In this document: positions 36,197-47,166 of the stretch, one piece after another
How positions within the stretch are numbered: position 1 is the first letter of the stretch
Layout: every line of letters starts with the position of its first letter
Origin: Diogma glabrata
Lineage: Eukaryota; Arthropoda; Insecta; Diptera; Cylindrotomidae
Reading direction: 5' to 3'
DNA: 64,000 nt
NCBI GenBank assembly: GCA_963693315.1
Contig: OY856186.1
Coordinates: 284,972,492 to 285,036,491, forward strand
Program-made: the position numbers and the translations under genes
Notes under the pieces: generated by a model
Databases searched by the model: none
Seen by the model: the letters and a program-made list of their open reading frames with translations, nothing else
What the model was told of the DNA's origin: nothing

Positions 36197-39097
36197 ATGG
36201 GAACCTAGAACGTGCTAAGCCTTAGAAGACCAGGAGATCTCCTAAAACTAACACAACAAGTCGAGAGCTACACACTGGATATAGTGGCATTACAAGAACT
36301 AAGATGGCCAGGTAGTGGAATCCATGAAACAGCGAAAGGATACACTCTTTATTATTGCGGTCATCAAAACGGAGGAGAATTTGGAGTTGGCTTTCTTATA
36401 CACCGTCGCGTGAATCAGCATGTTATCGACTTCTGCCCAATTAATATGCGGCTATGCACACTGAGAATCCGCACGCAAAAATTCAATGTAACGATCGTCA
36501 ATGTTCATGCACCTACTGAAGATAAAGCAGATGATATTAAAGACCTGTTCTTCCTAGAACTCGAAGAAGTCATCAATAACATCCCGCGGCACGGTATAAA
36601 AATCATGGTAGGTGACTTTGATGCTCAAATTGGTAGGATTGCAGAACTTAAAACACATATCGGCCCTAACAGCTTGCATCATACCAGCAACAATAACGGT
36701 TTTCGCGCAGCCGACCTGGCTATGATGTATAATCTAGCAATTTCCAGCACTTTCTTCCCTCACAAGTGAATTCACAAAGCAACGTGGAAATCAAATGACG
36801 GAAGAACAGAAAATCAAATCGATCACGTCATGATCTCTAAGAGACACTCTACAAGTGTAACTGACGTTCGATCATACAGAGGTGCTGATATGGACACCGA
36901 TCATATGCTTGTCATATTTAAGTACAAGTGCAAATTATCATCTACATTTAATAGGCAAGCAAAAAAGACCGTGCGCTGGAATGTCGAAGCATTTAAACAT
37001 CCGGAAACGCTGAATAGATATCAGGAAATAATAACACAAAACATAGAAGAGCATGACATCTCTTCTGAGATGCCATTAAACATTCAAGAAGAATGGCAAA
37101 CGCTTCCATCAACCATTATAGCCGCAGAACAAACTACAATCGGAAAACGACCACCGAAATCACACAACGAATGGTTTGACGACGAATGCCGCCAATCCGT
37201 TGAAAATAAACAAAAACTGCGAGAAAAATGGTTAACAAGAAACACCCGAAGCTCCCAAGCTGATTATCTATGCGCCAGAAAAGCCTCAGCAAAACTTCTA
37301 CGTAAAAAGAAACGCGAACACATGAAGAGCTGCATCGAAAACATCGACCAACACGCGGCCAACGGAAATTCAAAAGAGTGCTTTGCCAATGCACGGAATC
37401 TGACAAAAGATTTCCACCCAAGATCTACAGCCATCAAAAATGAAAATAATGAACTTACAACAAGTGAACGCGATGTGCTGGCAGTTTGGCGATCCCACTT
37501 TCAAGACCTACTGAATCGAACGAATGAAGTTCATCCTATTCGAGCAATTGCTCCATCAAATGAGGAGATTTTTGTCCCGTACCCAGCAATAGAAGAAGTG
37601 GAAGCTGCCATTAAAAAACTGAAAAATGGCAAATCACCAGGTTTCGATGGTATTCCCGCAGAACTTTTGAAAAATAGAGGAGCAGCTCTGGTCTCACGTA
37701 TATATGATCTGATTCTTGCAATCTGGGACCAAGAAGAACTACCTGCTGAATGGAAAACAGCTCTCATTGTTCCGCTACATAAAAAAGGTGACCGTCTAAA
37801 GTGTGCGAATTATCGTGGCATCGCACTGTTGAACACTGCATATAAAATACTAGCTAATGTCGTACTTGCTCGACTCATCCCGTTCGCTGAATCTATCATC
37901 GGCGACTATCAGTGTGGTTTTCGTCCCAACCGTTCAACCACAGATCAATGTTTTACCTTAAGGATGATTCTAGAAAAATGTTGGGAGTACAACATCAGCA
38001 TTCACCAGCTCTACGTTGATTTCAAGCAAGCATATGATAGTATCATCCGCGAAAACCTTTGGTCCGCACTCATATGCCTTGGTATCCCAGAGAAACTTGT
38101 TTCTCTGTGCAAACTCACAACATCGGGATCAAATTGTAGAATAGTAATCGAAGGGTCAGTTTCTGATCCTTTCGATATAACATCAGGTGTTCGACAAGGT
38201 GATGCACTCGCGCCCGTACTGTTTAATTTGGCGCTGGAGTACGCGATAAGTAAAAGCCGAATTGAGACACAAAACTGCATATATAACAAATCTAGTCAAG
38301 TTCTTGGCTACGCAGATGATATTGTGCTTCTCGGACGTAGAACAAGCGATATTAAGGATAGTCTCTCTCAGCTTGAAAGAAATGCTAAACGACTTGGATT
38401 ATGCATCAACACCGGCAAAACCAAAGTGTTAACAACATCCAAGAACATACCTCCCGGAAATCTGGATACTGGCGGCTATGAAATGGAACGCGTGGAAAAC
38501 TTCAAATACCTCGGGTCTGTAATAACATCGTCAAATGACATGCAGGCAGATATCAAAGCCCGTGTCTCTGCCGCATACAGAGTTTTCTACGCATACTCAA
38601 AACTTCTGCGATCAAAACATCTTTCGCGATCGTGTAAACTCACACTTTACAAAGCATTAATTCGACCTGTGCTTACATTTGGAAGTGAAAGCTGGACACT
38701 GACTTCCTCCGATTGTAGAATTTTATCAACTTTCGAGAGGAAGGTCATACGAACAGTTTATGGTCCATGTAAAGTTGCTGAAAATCAGTATAGAATCCGA
38801 ATGAATCATGAAATCAGACAGCTTCTTGGAGGCTGCGATGTAATCGGATTCATTAAATCCAACCGGATTAGATGGTTTGGTCATGTAGAAAGGGCTCCAT
38901 TGGACAGAATGATAAAAAAAGCGTCCCAACAACAACCAGCTGGTGTTCGTCGAAGAGGAAGACCTAGACAACGCTGGCGTGATGACATCATCCAAGACCT
39001 TCGTGATATAGGATGTCGAAACTGGGGTCATCTGGTCATGGAACGAGATAATTGGAAGCTGATTGCACAGACGGCAAAATCCCTCCATGGGATGTAA
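36197..39097 (+). pseudogene. RTE-type endonuclease/reverse transcriptase ORF with two nonsense codons
   Basis: One frame runs from ATG 36197 to TAA 39095-39097 (about 966 codons), broken only by TAG at 36206-36208 and TGA at 36767-36769. The N-terminal third is an APE-type endonuclease (LQELRW, VHAPTEDK, VGDFDAQIGR, NQIDHVMI, DTDHMLVIF), related to the BovB/CFDP2 group. The reverse transcriptase follows (GKSPGFDGIPAELL, FRPNRSTTDQCF, GVRQGDALAPVLFN, YADDIVLL), then a thumb and C-terminal region ending RRRGRPRQRWRDD. The endonuclease catalytic residues appear present. The rest is undamaged, suggesting recent inactivation. Minus-strand ORFs across it are shadows. Confidence 0.88.
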
Positions 39098-39112
39098 ACG
39101 CCAGAGAGAGAG

Positions 39113-39323
39113 AAATAATAAAAACAATTTTATTAAAACCAAACCAAACAATGTTTTTTTGACAACTTAAAATGGACAAATACGAGAGGAGAAGAGAGAA
39201 AAACAGCTTCAAATATTTTTGTGTATATATACAGTAGTTTCATTTCCTTAGTCTCTTAATTATTTGAGTAAAACAAAGTTGAAATAGTGACGTCACACTT
39301 TAATATGACAGTTTAGCTATATA
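39113..39323. other. Short non-coding spacer
   Basis: Contains CTCTTAATTATTTGAGTAAAAC, related to the hairpin at 34,650, suggesting the RTE element inserted into or near another copy of that sequence. Confidence 0.35.
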
Positions 39324-39863
39324 GGGCGATTTTTCTGTTCCGGTGTTTACCGCAATGGCGCTGCAAAAGGGGGATAAGAGAAAAAATCACAAAACATTTA
39401 TATGGGATTCTATACAAAACACAACTTGAATAATTTTAAAAGTTATCTAAGAAATTTCTCATTTTACCACAATTGAACAGTTTTAATTTGATTATAAAGT
39501 ATTATTGACTATATATTAAGCGTAATATATAAAATATTATTTTTAAGTCTCTCAAAAAAGAAACATAAAAATTGCCAAAATTTCCCATACAAAGTTGTAT
39601 GAAAAATTTAACCCATTTTCGTATTTGTTTTACGGACAGAAAAAATAAAATATTTTACATATTATGCTGAATATATAGTCAATAATAGTTCATAAACAAA
39701 TTTAAATTATTTCATTGTAGTAAAATGAGAAGTTTCATAGATAATTTTTAAAATTATTCAAGTTGTGTTTTGTATGAAATCCCATTTAAAATTTTTTGAA
39801 TTTATTCTCTTATCCCCTTTTTGCAGCGCCATTGCGGTAAACACCGGGACAGAAAAATCGCCC
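39324..39863. mobile_element. Long-TIR (foldback) MITE, 540 bp
   Basis: Starts GGGCGATTTTTCTGTTCCGG and ends in its near-complement; pairing continues far inwards (GGTGTTTACCGCAATGGCGC, then AACTTGAATAATTTTAAAA), so most of the element is one inverted repeat. TATA lies on both sides (39320-39323 and 39864-39867). Non-coding. Confidence 0.8.
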
Positions 39864-40311
39864 TATATAATGTTGATAACGCGTTATCGATATGTAGATG
39901 ATGCGTTATCGATTATTTATCAATAACTGATTGATAACACTTCTAACTGGGTAGTCTTATGCTGGTAACTAGGGTTTTTTGTAATAAGTTTGAAGCTGGG
40001 TTTTAGCATGCGAACTCTGGACTGTGAACTGCGGACTAAAGTTCATATGCGAGCTTTTTGTCACGCACAAAGTTTTTTATTGTATTTGTTTCATTTTATT
40101 TTGTTGCTAATCAAAAGTTGTTTGAATGTGCATATTTTTTTAATAATATCAATTGTTTTTATTTATTTAAAAAAAAACTCTTGTCTTCATTCAAATTTGT
40201 ATGTATTGATGCGATTGCGACGGAAAAGATAAAATAAAACCATCTCGGACTTTCGTCTGCGGAAGTGGTGAATATAAAATATCTAACTTCTGATTGGTTA
40301 ATAACACCGTC

Positions 40312-40913
40312 TGAATAATATCAGCTGCACTCGTTGATTGCGTATCCACAATTTATCTTGACGAGTCCAGTTGTACTATTTTGTATTTGTTGAGTTTTAC
40401 CGCCTTTTATGCTTGTACAAACAAATTACCAAATTATTCCAAAAATGATGCGTTTCCTATTTCACAGCAGAGGTTCAATTATTATATTCAGATGAGATGA
40501 GAATGTCCGGGTGTAATTTCCAAAAATCGTTATTAAATAAAAACAATAAAATAATATTCAAATATTGTTTTATTTTAACAAAATCACAGCTAATTAATAT
40601 TTTTCACCGTTCACAGGAAAGTTCAAATATAAAGTGAAGATGACTATGCAAATTTTTTAATCAAAAACTTTTAATAATTAATCGAAGCCTTTCTTAATAT
40701 TTCCAAATATAAATTAAATTTCCTTACATCTATTGTAAAAAAGGTGAACTTTACTAATTTAATATGATCGAAAGGTTTTGACCTAAGCTAATTGATTATT
40801 CTATGATTTGTTGATTTTAATTAGATTCACTAAATCTATATTCTGATAGATGAACTAATATTTTTCTATATTAAATTATTGTTTTTTAATTAGTTGTTTA
40901 GGTATTGTCGTCA
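40312..40913 (-). repeat. 3' LTR of the BEL/Pao element
   Basis: 602 bp, no difference noticed against the 5' LTR. It sits 27 bp downstream of the polyprotein stop in element orientation. Confidence 0.9.
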
Positions 40914-40940
40914 TACTCCGCCTCGTTAACGACTTAGTCG

Positions 40941-43900
40941 TTAACCATCATCCTGTTGTGGTAGTTTGCAGATTTTAACGATTGGGCGTTTTAATATATT
41001 TTTGGACGTCTTTACAGTGACAACTCTAACATTGCCTTGATCATCTGGATGCAACTCTATGATCTTCCCAAGCATCCATTTGTATGATGGTAAGTTGTCT
41101 TCCTTAATTAACACCACGTCTCCATTTTTAAAATTAGGTTGTAATTCACGCCATTTGTTTCTTTGTTGTAGATTATGGAAATACTCCACACTGAATTTTT
41201 TCCAGAAGGATTGAACACGCTGTTGAACATTTTGCCACCTAGAAAGCCTGCTGGTCGGTGTATTTTCACTAATGTTTTCTTCTGGAATATAAAAATTTCC
41301 TGAGCCAATCAAGAAATGTGCTGGTGTTAAAACATCAATAGAAGCATCATCATCAGCTGTCGTGTAGAGTGGCCTTGAATTTAAAATGGCTTCAATTTGA
41401 GTAAGCATAGTTGTCATCTCTTCGAACGTTAGGTGAGTATTTGAGGAATATTTGAGTAAATGTGACTTCACTGACTTCACAGCTGCTTCCCACAAACCCC
41501 CAAAATGTGGAGATACAGGTGGAATAAAGTGCCACTGTATCTGATCCTGTGCTAAGAACTCTGCAATTAGAGAATTGTGATTAATATTGCTAATTTTTTC
41601 AAAAATTTCGCCTAGTTTTCGACGTGCTCCAATGAAGTTAGATCCATTGTCACTGTAGATATGTGCGGGAGCACCTCGCCTTGAGATAAATCGTTTTAAG
41701 GATGCTATAAACGCATCTGTAGATAGATCAGTAACGGCTTCAATGTGTACAGCTCTGGTCACCATACAAACAAAGAGTGCAATATACCCCTTGATAAACT
41801 TGGCACCTCTTCCCCTTTTTGTAGCAATCTCAATTGGACCCGCATAATCTACACCACAAGATGAGAATGGTCTTGTAGCTTTCAATCTTGCTAATGGCAG
41901 ATCTCCCATTAGTTGCTTAGATGTTTTGGCGTTCTTTCTGAAGCAGACCACACATTTGTTCACTATATTTCTGACACTGCTTCTGCCTCCTGCTATCCAG
42001 AATTGCTGCCTTATCAGATGAAATGTTAGAGTCAAACCAGGATGAAGATTTTTCTTGTGCACATGTATTGCAATCATTCGACTTAATGCATGACCCTTTG
42101 GTAAAACCATTGGATGTTTATAATCATATTGGCAGTCCAGATGTTTCAATCTGCCACCGACTCTTAACATCCCCTCTGCATCTATAAATGGTGCCAATGC
42201 TACAATGCTGCTGTTTTTTCTAATATTCACCTCTCTTTGAAGGCAATCAACCTCATCGGCAAACGCTTCTCTCTGTACATATTTGATGATTATGAGGTTG
42301 GCCTTCCGAAGTTCAATCACCATAAGAGAACCCGAGCTTCTATTCAACTTGTCATTTCTCATATTATTTATAAATCTTAAAACGTAAGCAAAAATTCTTT
42401 TCAGTTTATTATAGGAAGATATCCTTTGAATTAATGTGCTGATTTGATCTTCCTTGCAATGGGTGTTGGAAACTAAAAGCTTGGTTATTTTTCTTTCTTC
42501 TTTCAAATATTCTGGATTCACAGCAAAATCATCCTCTTTTGCAGAAGTCGATTGGTAATTTTTTAACCATGCTGGGCCATGCCACCAGAGATCTAGTTTG
42601 ATTAATTGAGACGGCAAAATCCCACGAGATGCGCAATCTGCAGGATTGTGTTCAGATCGTACATGATTCCAGAATTTTCTCGGTATCTGATTGATGATTT
42701 CAGCCGTACGATTAGCAACGTAGGTTTTCCACCTGACTGGATGACTCGACAACCACGATATTACAATTGTAGAGTCCGTCCAGGCAAAACATTCCACTGG
42801 CATCTTCACTGTTTCTTGCACAAGACGCATAAGTTTTGTGAGTAAATGAGCACCACATAGTTCAAGTCGTGGTAAGGACACCTGCTTGATTGGAGCCACC
42901 TTTGTTTTAGCTGCCATTAAGTTAACTGAGACAACACCATTGTTGTCTACCGCTCTACAATATACCACCGCACTATACGCACTTTCGCTGGCATCGGAGA
43001 AACCATGTAATTCCATTTTACCGTCTTGTGGAATGTATCTTTTGAGCTTTATTTTTTCTAAATCTTTCAACTCAACACGGATTTTGTTGTATATTTCTGA
43101 TATTTCCGCTGGCAGATGATCATCCCATCCCAATTTGTGTAGCCAAAGCCTTTGAAATACTATTTTCATTAAAATGATCGAAGGAGATAACCAACCCAGC
43201 GGATCAAAGACCCTTGAATACTCGGAAATAACTTTACGTTTGGTGGGCTCATTACTCTCCTTCAAATCGAGTTTAAAGGTAAAAGTATCTTCTGCTGCGT
43301 TCCACTGTAGACCTAATATTTTTGATTCTTCTGAATTATTGAACAAAGTGGTTTGTTGTGTCTCTCCATTCACTGTGAGTTCAGGCACATTTGATTTCCA
43401 TTTTCTTAGATTAAAACCACCGCTTATTAACAAATCGTTCATTTCTCTTTTTAGTTTCGTCGCTTCTTCAATGTTATCAGCACCAGAGATAAAATCATCA
43501 ACGTAAAAATCGTTTATAAGATGATCAATAATATTTGGATGACTATCTTGATTATCATATGCTAGCTGATGAATACTTCTAATAGCTAAAAATGCCGAAC
43601 TAGATAAACCAAAGGTAACTGTATTTAGTTTATAATGTTTAAGCTCATCAGCTATTTCGCTTCGCCATAAAATACGTTGAAATTGACTATCACTTTCACA
43701 AACCAAAATTTGATTGTACATTTTCTCAATGTCGGCTGCTAATGCAATTTTGTGCTTTCTGAATCTTAATAAGATTGACCATAAAGTGGGCTGAATAGTC
43801 GGACCGACTAACATCGTTTCATTTAGTGATATCCCAGAAGAAGATTTCGCTGATCCATCAAAAACTACTCTTAGTTTTGTCGTTTCGCTCGCTTGTTTTA

Positions 43901-46121
43901 TCACACAATGATGAGGCAAATAAAAACACTTAGACTGCTCAATCATTTTATCAGCTGCAGAAACAGCTTCTAGGTATCCCCTACTTAGATATTCACTTAT
44001 AAATCTAGCGTATTCATGTTTTAGTGATGGACTAGATTGAAATTTCCTTTCTAACGCTAAAAATCTTCTTTTGGCAACGTTGATAGAGTTGCCAAGCTGA
44101 GCGGTATTATTTTTAAAGGGAATAGAGACGATGTAACGACCCCTTTCATCTCGTTTGTGCGTCTTTTTATAATATTCTTCACACTCGACATCATCTTGAC
44201 TCATAATCTGGACATTGGGAATTTCTTCTTGCTCAAAAAATTGTTTTAATGTTCTATCAATGTCTACATCTAAATGGAAATTTAAAGTACAATAACTTTC
44301 TTGGCTGCTGTCTGTTCTTACGACGTTTTCTTCACCGGTAACTCCAGCCGCAATCCAACCAAAAATGGTACGTTGTGCGACTATTGAATTATTTGAGTTA
44401 GTTAACTGCCCATCTTTGATAATGCTAAAAAATCTGTCAGCTCCTATCAGGATATCAACGGCAGATACTTGGTTATAAGATGGATCAGCTAGTTTTAAAT
44501 CGTCCAAAAAACAACAGTCTTGGAGCTGGAAATTGAAACTTGGTAATCTCGTTGGCAGCTGATTTATGATCAAAACATCAACTTGAATCGATTCCTCTGA
44601 CGAATACAACGACTTAATATTTATTGATGTAATTCCTCTGGTGGTTACTTTTCCAGCTGTTAAACCTGTAACTGCAACATTTGCTTGAGATCTCGGTAAA
44701 TTCAAACGCTGCGCACAAGCTTCTGTGATGAAAGAGGCTTGTGATCCGGAATCTAGCAGTAACCTGCATCTCTGAGAATTTCCAGATTTGTCAGCTACTA
44801 GAACTATAGCTGTTGGTAGCAAAGATTGAAAATTTGGTATGGCTGCTGCATTTGCTTGAACATCGGTTGAGCTAGATGGTTCCAAAGTATTATTCAATGC
44901 ATTTGCGTTGAGAGTTGCATTGATCCGTGGATTATTAACATCTTCTTCTGAGTGCAGAGTCAAATGATGCTTCCTGCGACATTTACCACATTTATATTTG
45001 GATCTACACACCACTGACTGGTGAGATGAAGATAAACAATTGAAACAAAGTTTTTTCTCAACTACTAGTTGTTTCCTTTCTGCAAATGTTCGCTGTAAAT
45101 ATTGATCACATTTGCTTAAATAATGCTCTCCTTCACATAACGGGCATACTAATTGGTTTATATGCGAAACTAAAGCACTTGTTCTTCTTTGAGGATACGT
45201 TTTGGTCTTCTGCATTGAACTTAAGCTCTCCAAGGCATCACTTCTTTTGTTTAAAAAGATAAACAACTGCTCCATTGTAGGGAAGCTGACTCCCGCTGTC
45301 TCGTGCGCCCAAGCTTCTCTCGTTTCCTGGTCTAGTTTTTGAATAAGTAGATAAATTAGCCAGGGGTCACGGCCTTCAGCACGCTCATCAAGCACCTTCA
45401 ACCCACGTAGGACTTCATCCGAAACGTCAGCTAAGCGACGAATTGACTTTGCACAACCTTGTTGTACGTTTGGTTGTTCCAGAAATTGTTTCAACAAGTT
45501 GTGTATGACATGCTTTGGCTTGTTGTACCGTGTCTTTATCTTGTCCCACGCTTCATCGTAGTTAGCTTCTGTCACTGCCAGATGATTGATCAGCATATAG
45601 GCTTCACCTTTAAGCAACCCTTTTAAATATTGCAATTTGTGAACCTTTGAGATATTGTTATTGTTATGGACAGACGCTTCATATAGATCACGAAAGGAGG
45701 GAAACTCTGCATACACTCCATTAAACGATGGTATATTAACTCGTGGTAAACGAACCTCATTATCTGGTTTATGAATAGATGATATTTGCTGGAGAAAATT
45801 GCTTTGATTAAGCATAAAATCATCCATCGAGTTATTTTGTATTTGTGCATTATTCTCTTCATAAAGCTTTTCCCATTTGACAAGCTTTTGTTTCAACTCA
45901 AGATGCATATTTTCAATTTTGTCCACGTTGTCTATTTGTGATTCATCAAATTTCCCTTTTACGGCCTTTTCTAGCGCTTGAAATTCTCTCCAATCGTCTG
46001 CTAACAGAGCCATGCAAGTTTTTATATCACTAATTGGAGTACTAATGCTAAAGAGATTTACTTGCACTTTCATACTTTCTAATGTTTTCAAGAAGCGCTT
46101 TATTGCTCTATTTTCCGCCAT
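40941..46121 (-). CDS. gag-pol: BEL/Pao Gag-Pol polyprotein
   Basis: I choose the ATG at 46121 (MAENRAIKRF), giving 1,726 residues; the open frame extends 49 codons further up to 46268, but that part is encoded by the leader tandem repeats. Using the longer numbering: Gag of the DUF1759 type (about 60-360), three cysteine-rich zinc knuckles (375-435, CPLCEGEHYLSKC, CFNCLSSSHQSVVC, CGKCRRKHH), aspartic protease with DSGS at 506-509, reverse transcriptase with VVFDGSAKSS (801-810) and YVDD (922-925), RNase H (HGFSDASESAY), integrase with CVVCFRK zinc motif and D-D-E core (CGVDYAGP, SDNGSNF, PHFGGLWEAAVKSVK), and a C-terminal DUF5641-like domain (GDVVLIKEDNLP). The frame has no interruption. No envelope ORF. 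Confidence 0.93.
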   Translation of the reverse strand: MAENRAIKRFLKTLESMKVQVNLFSISTPISDIKTCMALLADDWREFQALEKAVKGKFDESQIDNVDKIENMHLELKQKLVKWEKLYEENNAQIQNNSMDDFMLNQSNFLQQISSIHKPDNEVRLPRVNIPSFNGVYAEFPSFRDLYEASVHNNNNISKVHKLQYLKGLLKGEAYMLINHLAVTEANYDEAWDKIKTRYNKPKHVIHNLLKQFLEQPNVQQGCAKSIRRLADVSDEVLRGLKVLDERAEGRDPWLIYLLIQKLDQETREAWAHETAGVSFPTMEQLFIFLNKRSDALESLSSMQKTKTYPQRRTSALVSHINQLVCPLCEGEHYLSKCDQYLQRTFAERKQLVVEKKLCFNCLSSSHQSVVCRSKYKCGKCRRKHHLTLHSEEDVNNPRINATLNANALNNTLEPSSSTDVQANAAAIPNFQSLLPTAIVLVADKSGNSQRCRLLLDSGSQASFITEACAQRLNLPRSQANVAVTGLTAGKVTTRGITSINIKSLYSSEESIQVDVLIINQLPTRLPSFNFQLQDCCFLDDLKLADPSYNQVSAVDILIGADRFFSIIKDGQLTNSNNSIVAQRTIFGWIAAGVTGEENVVRTDSSQESYCTLNFHLDVDIDRTLKQFFEQEEIPNVQIMSQDDVECEEYYKKTHKRDERGRYIVSIPFKNNTAQLGNSINVAKRRFLALERKFQSSPSLKHEYARFISEYLSRGYLEAVSAADKMIEQSKCFYLPHHCVIKQASETTKLRVVFDGSAKSSSGISLNETMLVGPTIQPTLWSILLRFRKHKIALAADIEKMYNQILVCESDSQFQRILWRSEIADELKHYKLNTVTFGLSSSAFLAIRSIHQLAYDNQDSHPNIIDHLINDFYVDDFISGADNIEEATKLKREMNDLLISGGFNLRKWKSNVPELTVNGETQQTTLFNNSEESKILGLQWNAAEDTFTFKLDLKESNEPTKRKVISEYSRVFDPLGWLSPSIILMKIVFQRLWLHKLGWDDHLPAEISEIYNKIRVELKDLEKIKLKRYIPQDGKMELHGFSDASESAYSAVVYCRAVDNNGVVSVNLMAAKTKVAPIKQVSLPRLELCGAHLLTKLMRLVQETVKMPVECFAWTDSTIVISWLSSHPVRWKTYVANRTAEIINQIPRKFWNHVRSEHNPADCASRGILPSQLIKLDLWWHGPAWLKNYQSTSAKEDDFAVNPEYLKEERKITKLLVSNTHCKEDQISTLIQRISSYNKLKRIFAYVLRFINNMRNDKLNRSSGSLMVIELRKANLIIIKYVQREAFADEVDCLQREVNIRKNSSIVALAPFIDAEGMLRVGGRLKHLDCQYDYKHPMVLPKGHALSRMIAIHVHKKNLHPGLTLTFHLIRQQFWIAGGRSSVRNIVNKCVVCFRKNAKTSKQLMGDLPLARLKATRPFSSCGVDYAGPIEIATKRGRGAKFIKGYIALFVCMVTRAVHIEAVTDLSTDAFIASLKRFISRRGAPAHIYSDNGSNFIGARRKLGEIFEKISNINHNSLIAEFLAQDQIQWHFIPPVSPHFGGLWEAAVKSVKSHLLKYSSNTHLTFEEMTTMLTQIEAILNSRPLYTTADDDASIDVLTPAHFLIGSGNFYIPEENISENTPTSRLSRWQNVQQRVQSFWKKFSVEYFHNLQQRNKWRELQPNFKNGDVVLIKEDNLPSYKWMLGKIIELHPDDQGNVRVVTVKTSKNILKRPIVKICKLPQQDDG

Positions 46122-46129
46122 TTGTAAGA

Positions 46130-46500
46130 ATTCTACAACGTGCTCACTATATCTTTTATATATATTTACTGCAGGATTGACACGTTTCAATAATCTTTTC
46201 GCAGTTTTAATTAGTAATTTTCGCGCAAAGTATTTATATATATTTATTTCAGCGTATAACGTGATCACTATATTGATTCACTCAGTAATGACACGTTTCA
46301 AGAATCACCTTTCACAGTTTGATTTATAATTTTCGCACAAATGTATTTATATAATTTCACTTAAGCTTATAACGTGTTCACTATATTCATTCATTAGTAT
46401 TGGCACGTTTAAATAATCACCTTTCACCGTTTTTAAGTATTATTTTTTGTATAAAGTGTTTATATATATAAAAGAATAGTTTGGCTTGTACTCACGATTT
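46130..46500 (-). repeat. Tandem ~111-bp repeats in the BEL leader
   Basis: TGACACGTTTCA recurs at 46178 and 46289, and a variant TGGCACGTTTAA at 46401, a period of 111-112 bp; CACTATAT and ATAACGTG blocks repeat in step, with part of a further unit down to about 46,130. They lie between the primer site and the start of Gag. Confidence 0.75.
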
Positions 46501-46531
46501 TATATGCAGCAAATCCGACTTCGAAGGACCA

Positions 46532-47133
46532 TGAATAATATCAGCTGCACTCGTTGATTGCGTATCCACAATTTATCTTGACGAGTCCAGTTGTACTATT
46601 TTGTATTTGTTGAGTTTTACCGCCTTTTATGCTTGTACAAACAAATTACCAAATTATTCCAAAAATGATGCGTTTCCTATTTCACAGCAGAGGTTCAATT
46701 ATTATATTCAGATGAGATGAGAATGTCCGGGTGTAATTTCCAAAAATCGTTATTAAATAAAAACAATAAAATAATATTCAAATATTGTTTTATTTTAACA
46801 AAATCACAGCTAATTAATATTTTTCACCGTTCACAGGAAAGTTCAAATATAAAGTGAAGATGACTATGCAAATTTTTTAATCAAAAACTTTTAATAATTA
46901 ATCGAAGCCTTTCTTAATATTTCCAAATATAAATTAAATTTCCTTACATCTATTGTAAAAAAGGTGAACTTTACTAATTTAATATGATCGAAAGGTTTTG
47001 ACCTAAGCTAATTGATTATTCTATGATTTGTTGATTTTAATTAGATTCACTAAATCTATATTCTGATAGATGAACTAATATTTTTCTATATTAAATTATT
47101 GTTTTTTAATTAGTTGTTTAGGTATTGTCGTCA
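46532..47133 (-). repeat. 5' LTR of the BEL/Pao element
   Basis: 602 bp, identical by eye to the 3' LTR; it borders the primer site TGGTCCTTCGA at 46,531 downwards. Confidence 0.9.
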
Positions 47134-47166
47134 CCGTCCACAGTTCGCATGTTAAAACGCAGCTTA

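Larger units (their letters stand above)
35692..39112 (+). mobile_element. RTE-type non-LTR retrotransposon
   Basis: GC-richer than its surroundings. Order: 5' region with two tandem 81-bp units (35851-36012), one endonuclease/reverse-transcriptase ORF, then a very short 3' tail ending in (AG)n and A-rich sequence, as in RTE elements. The 5' boundary is taken at the change in composition near GCGGGTAGCG and is approximate; no target duplication was resolved. A decayed second copy of its 3' end lies at 13,691. Confidence 0.8.
40312..47133 (-). mobile_element. BEL/Pao LTR retrotransposon, apparently intact
   Basis: LTRs of 602 bp at 40312-40913 and 46532-47133 (plus-strand ends TGAATAATATC and TTGTCGTCA) look identical when read side by side. 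CCGTC flanks both ends (40307-40311, 47134-47138), a 5-bp target duplication as usual for this group. On the minus strand the primer site TGGTCCTTCGA directly follows the 5' LTR and best matches the 3' end of tRNA-Tyr, with a one-base discrepancy further in. One long polyprotein fills the interior. Confidence 0.93.
39990..47166. mobile_element. TIR MITE split by the BEL/Pao insertion
   Basis: Left end TTGAAGCTGGGTTTTAGCAT followed by GCGAAC, right end GTTCGCATGTTAAAACGCAG then CTTAA, are inverted repeats. Removing the BEL element and one CCGTC leaves about 350 bp. The ORF 39990-40232 inside is not conserved-looking and is not called. Confidence 0.6.
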
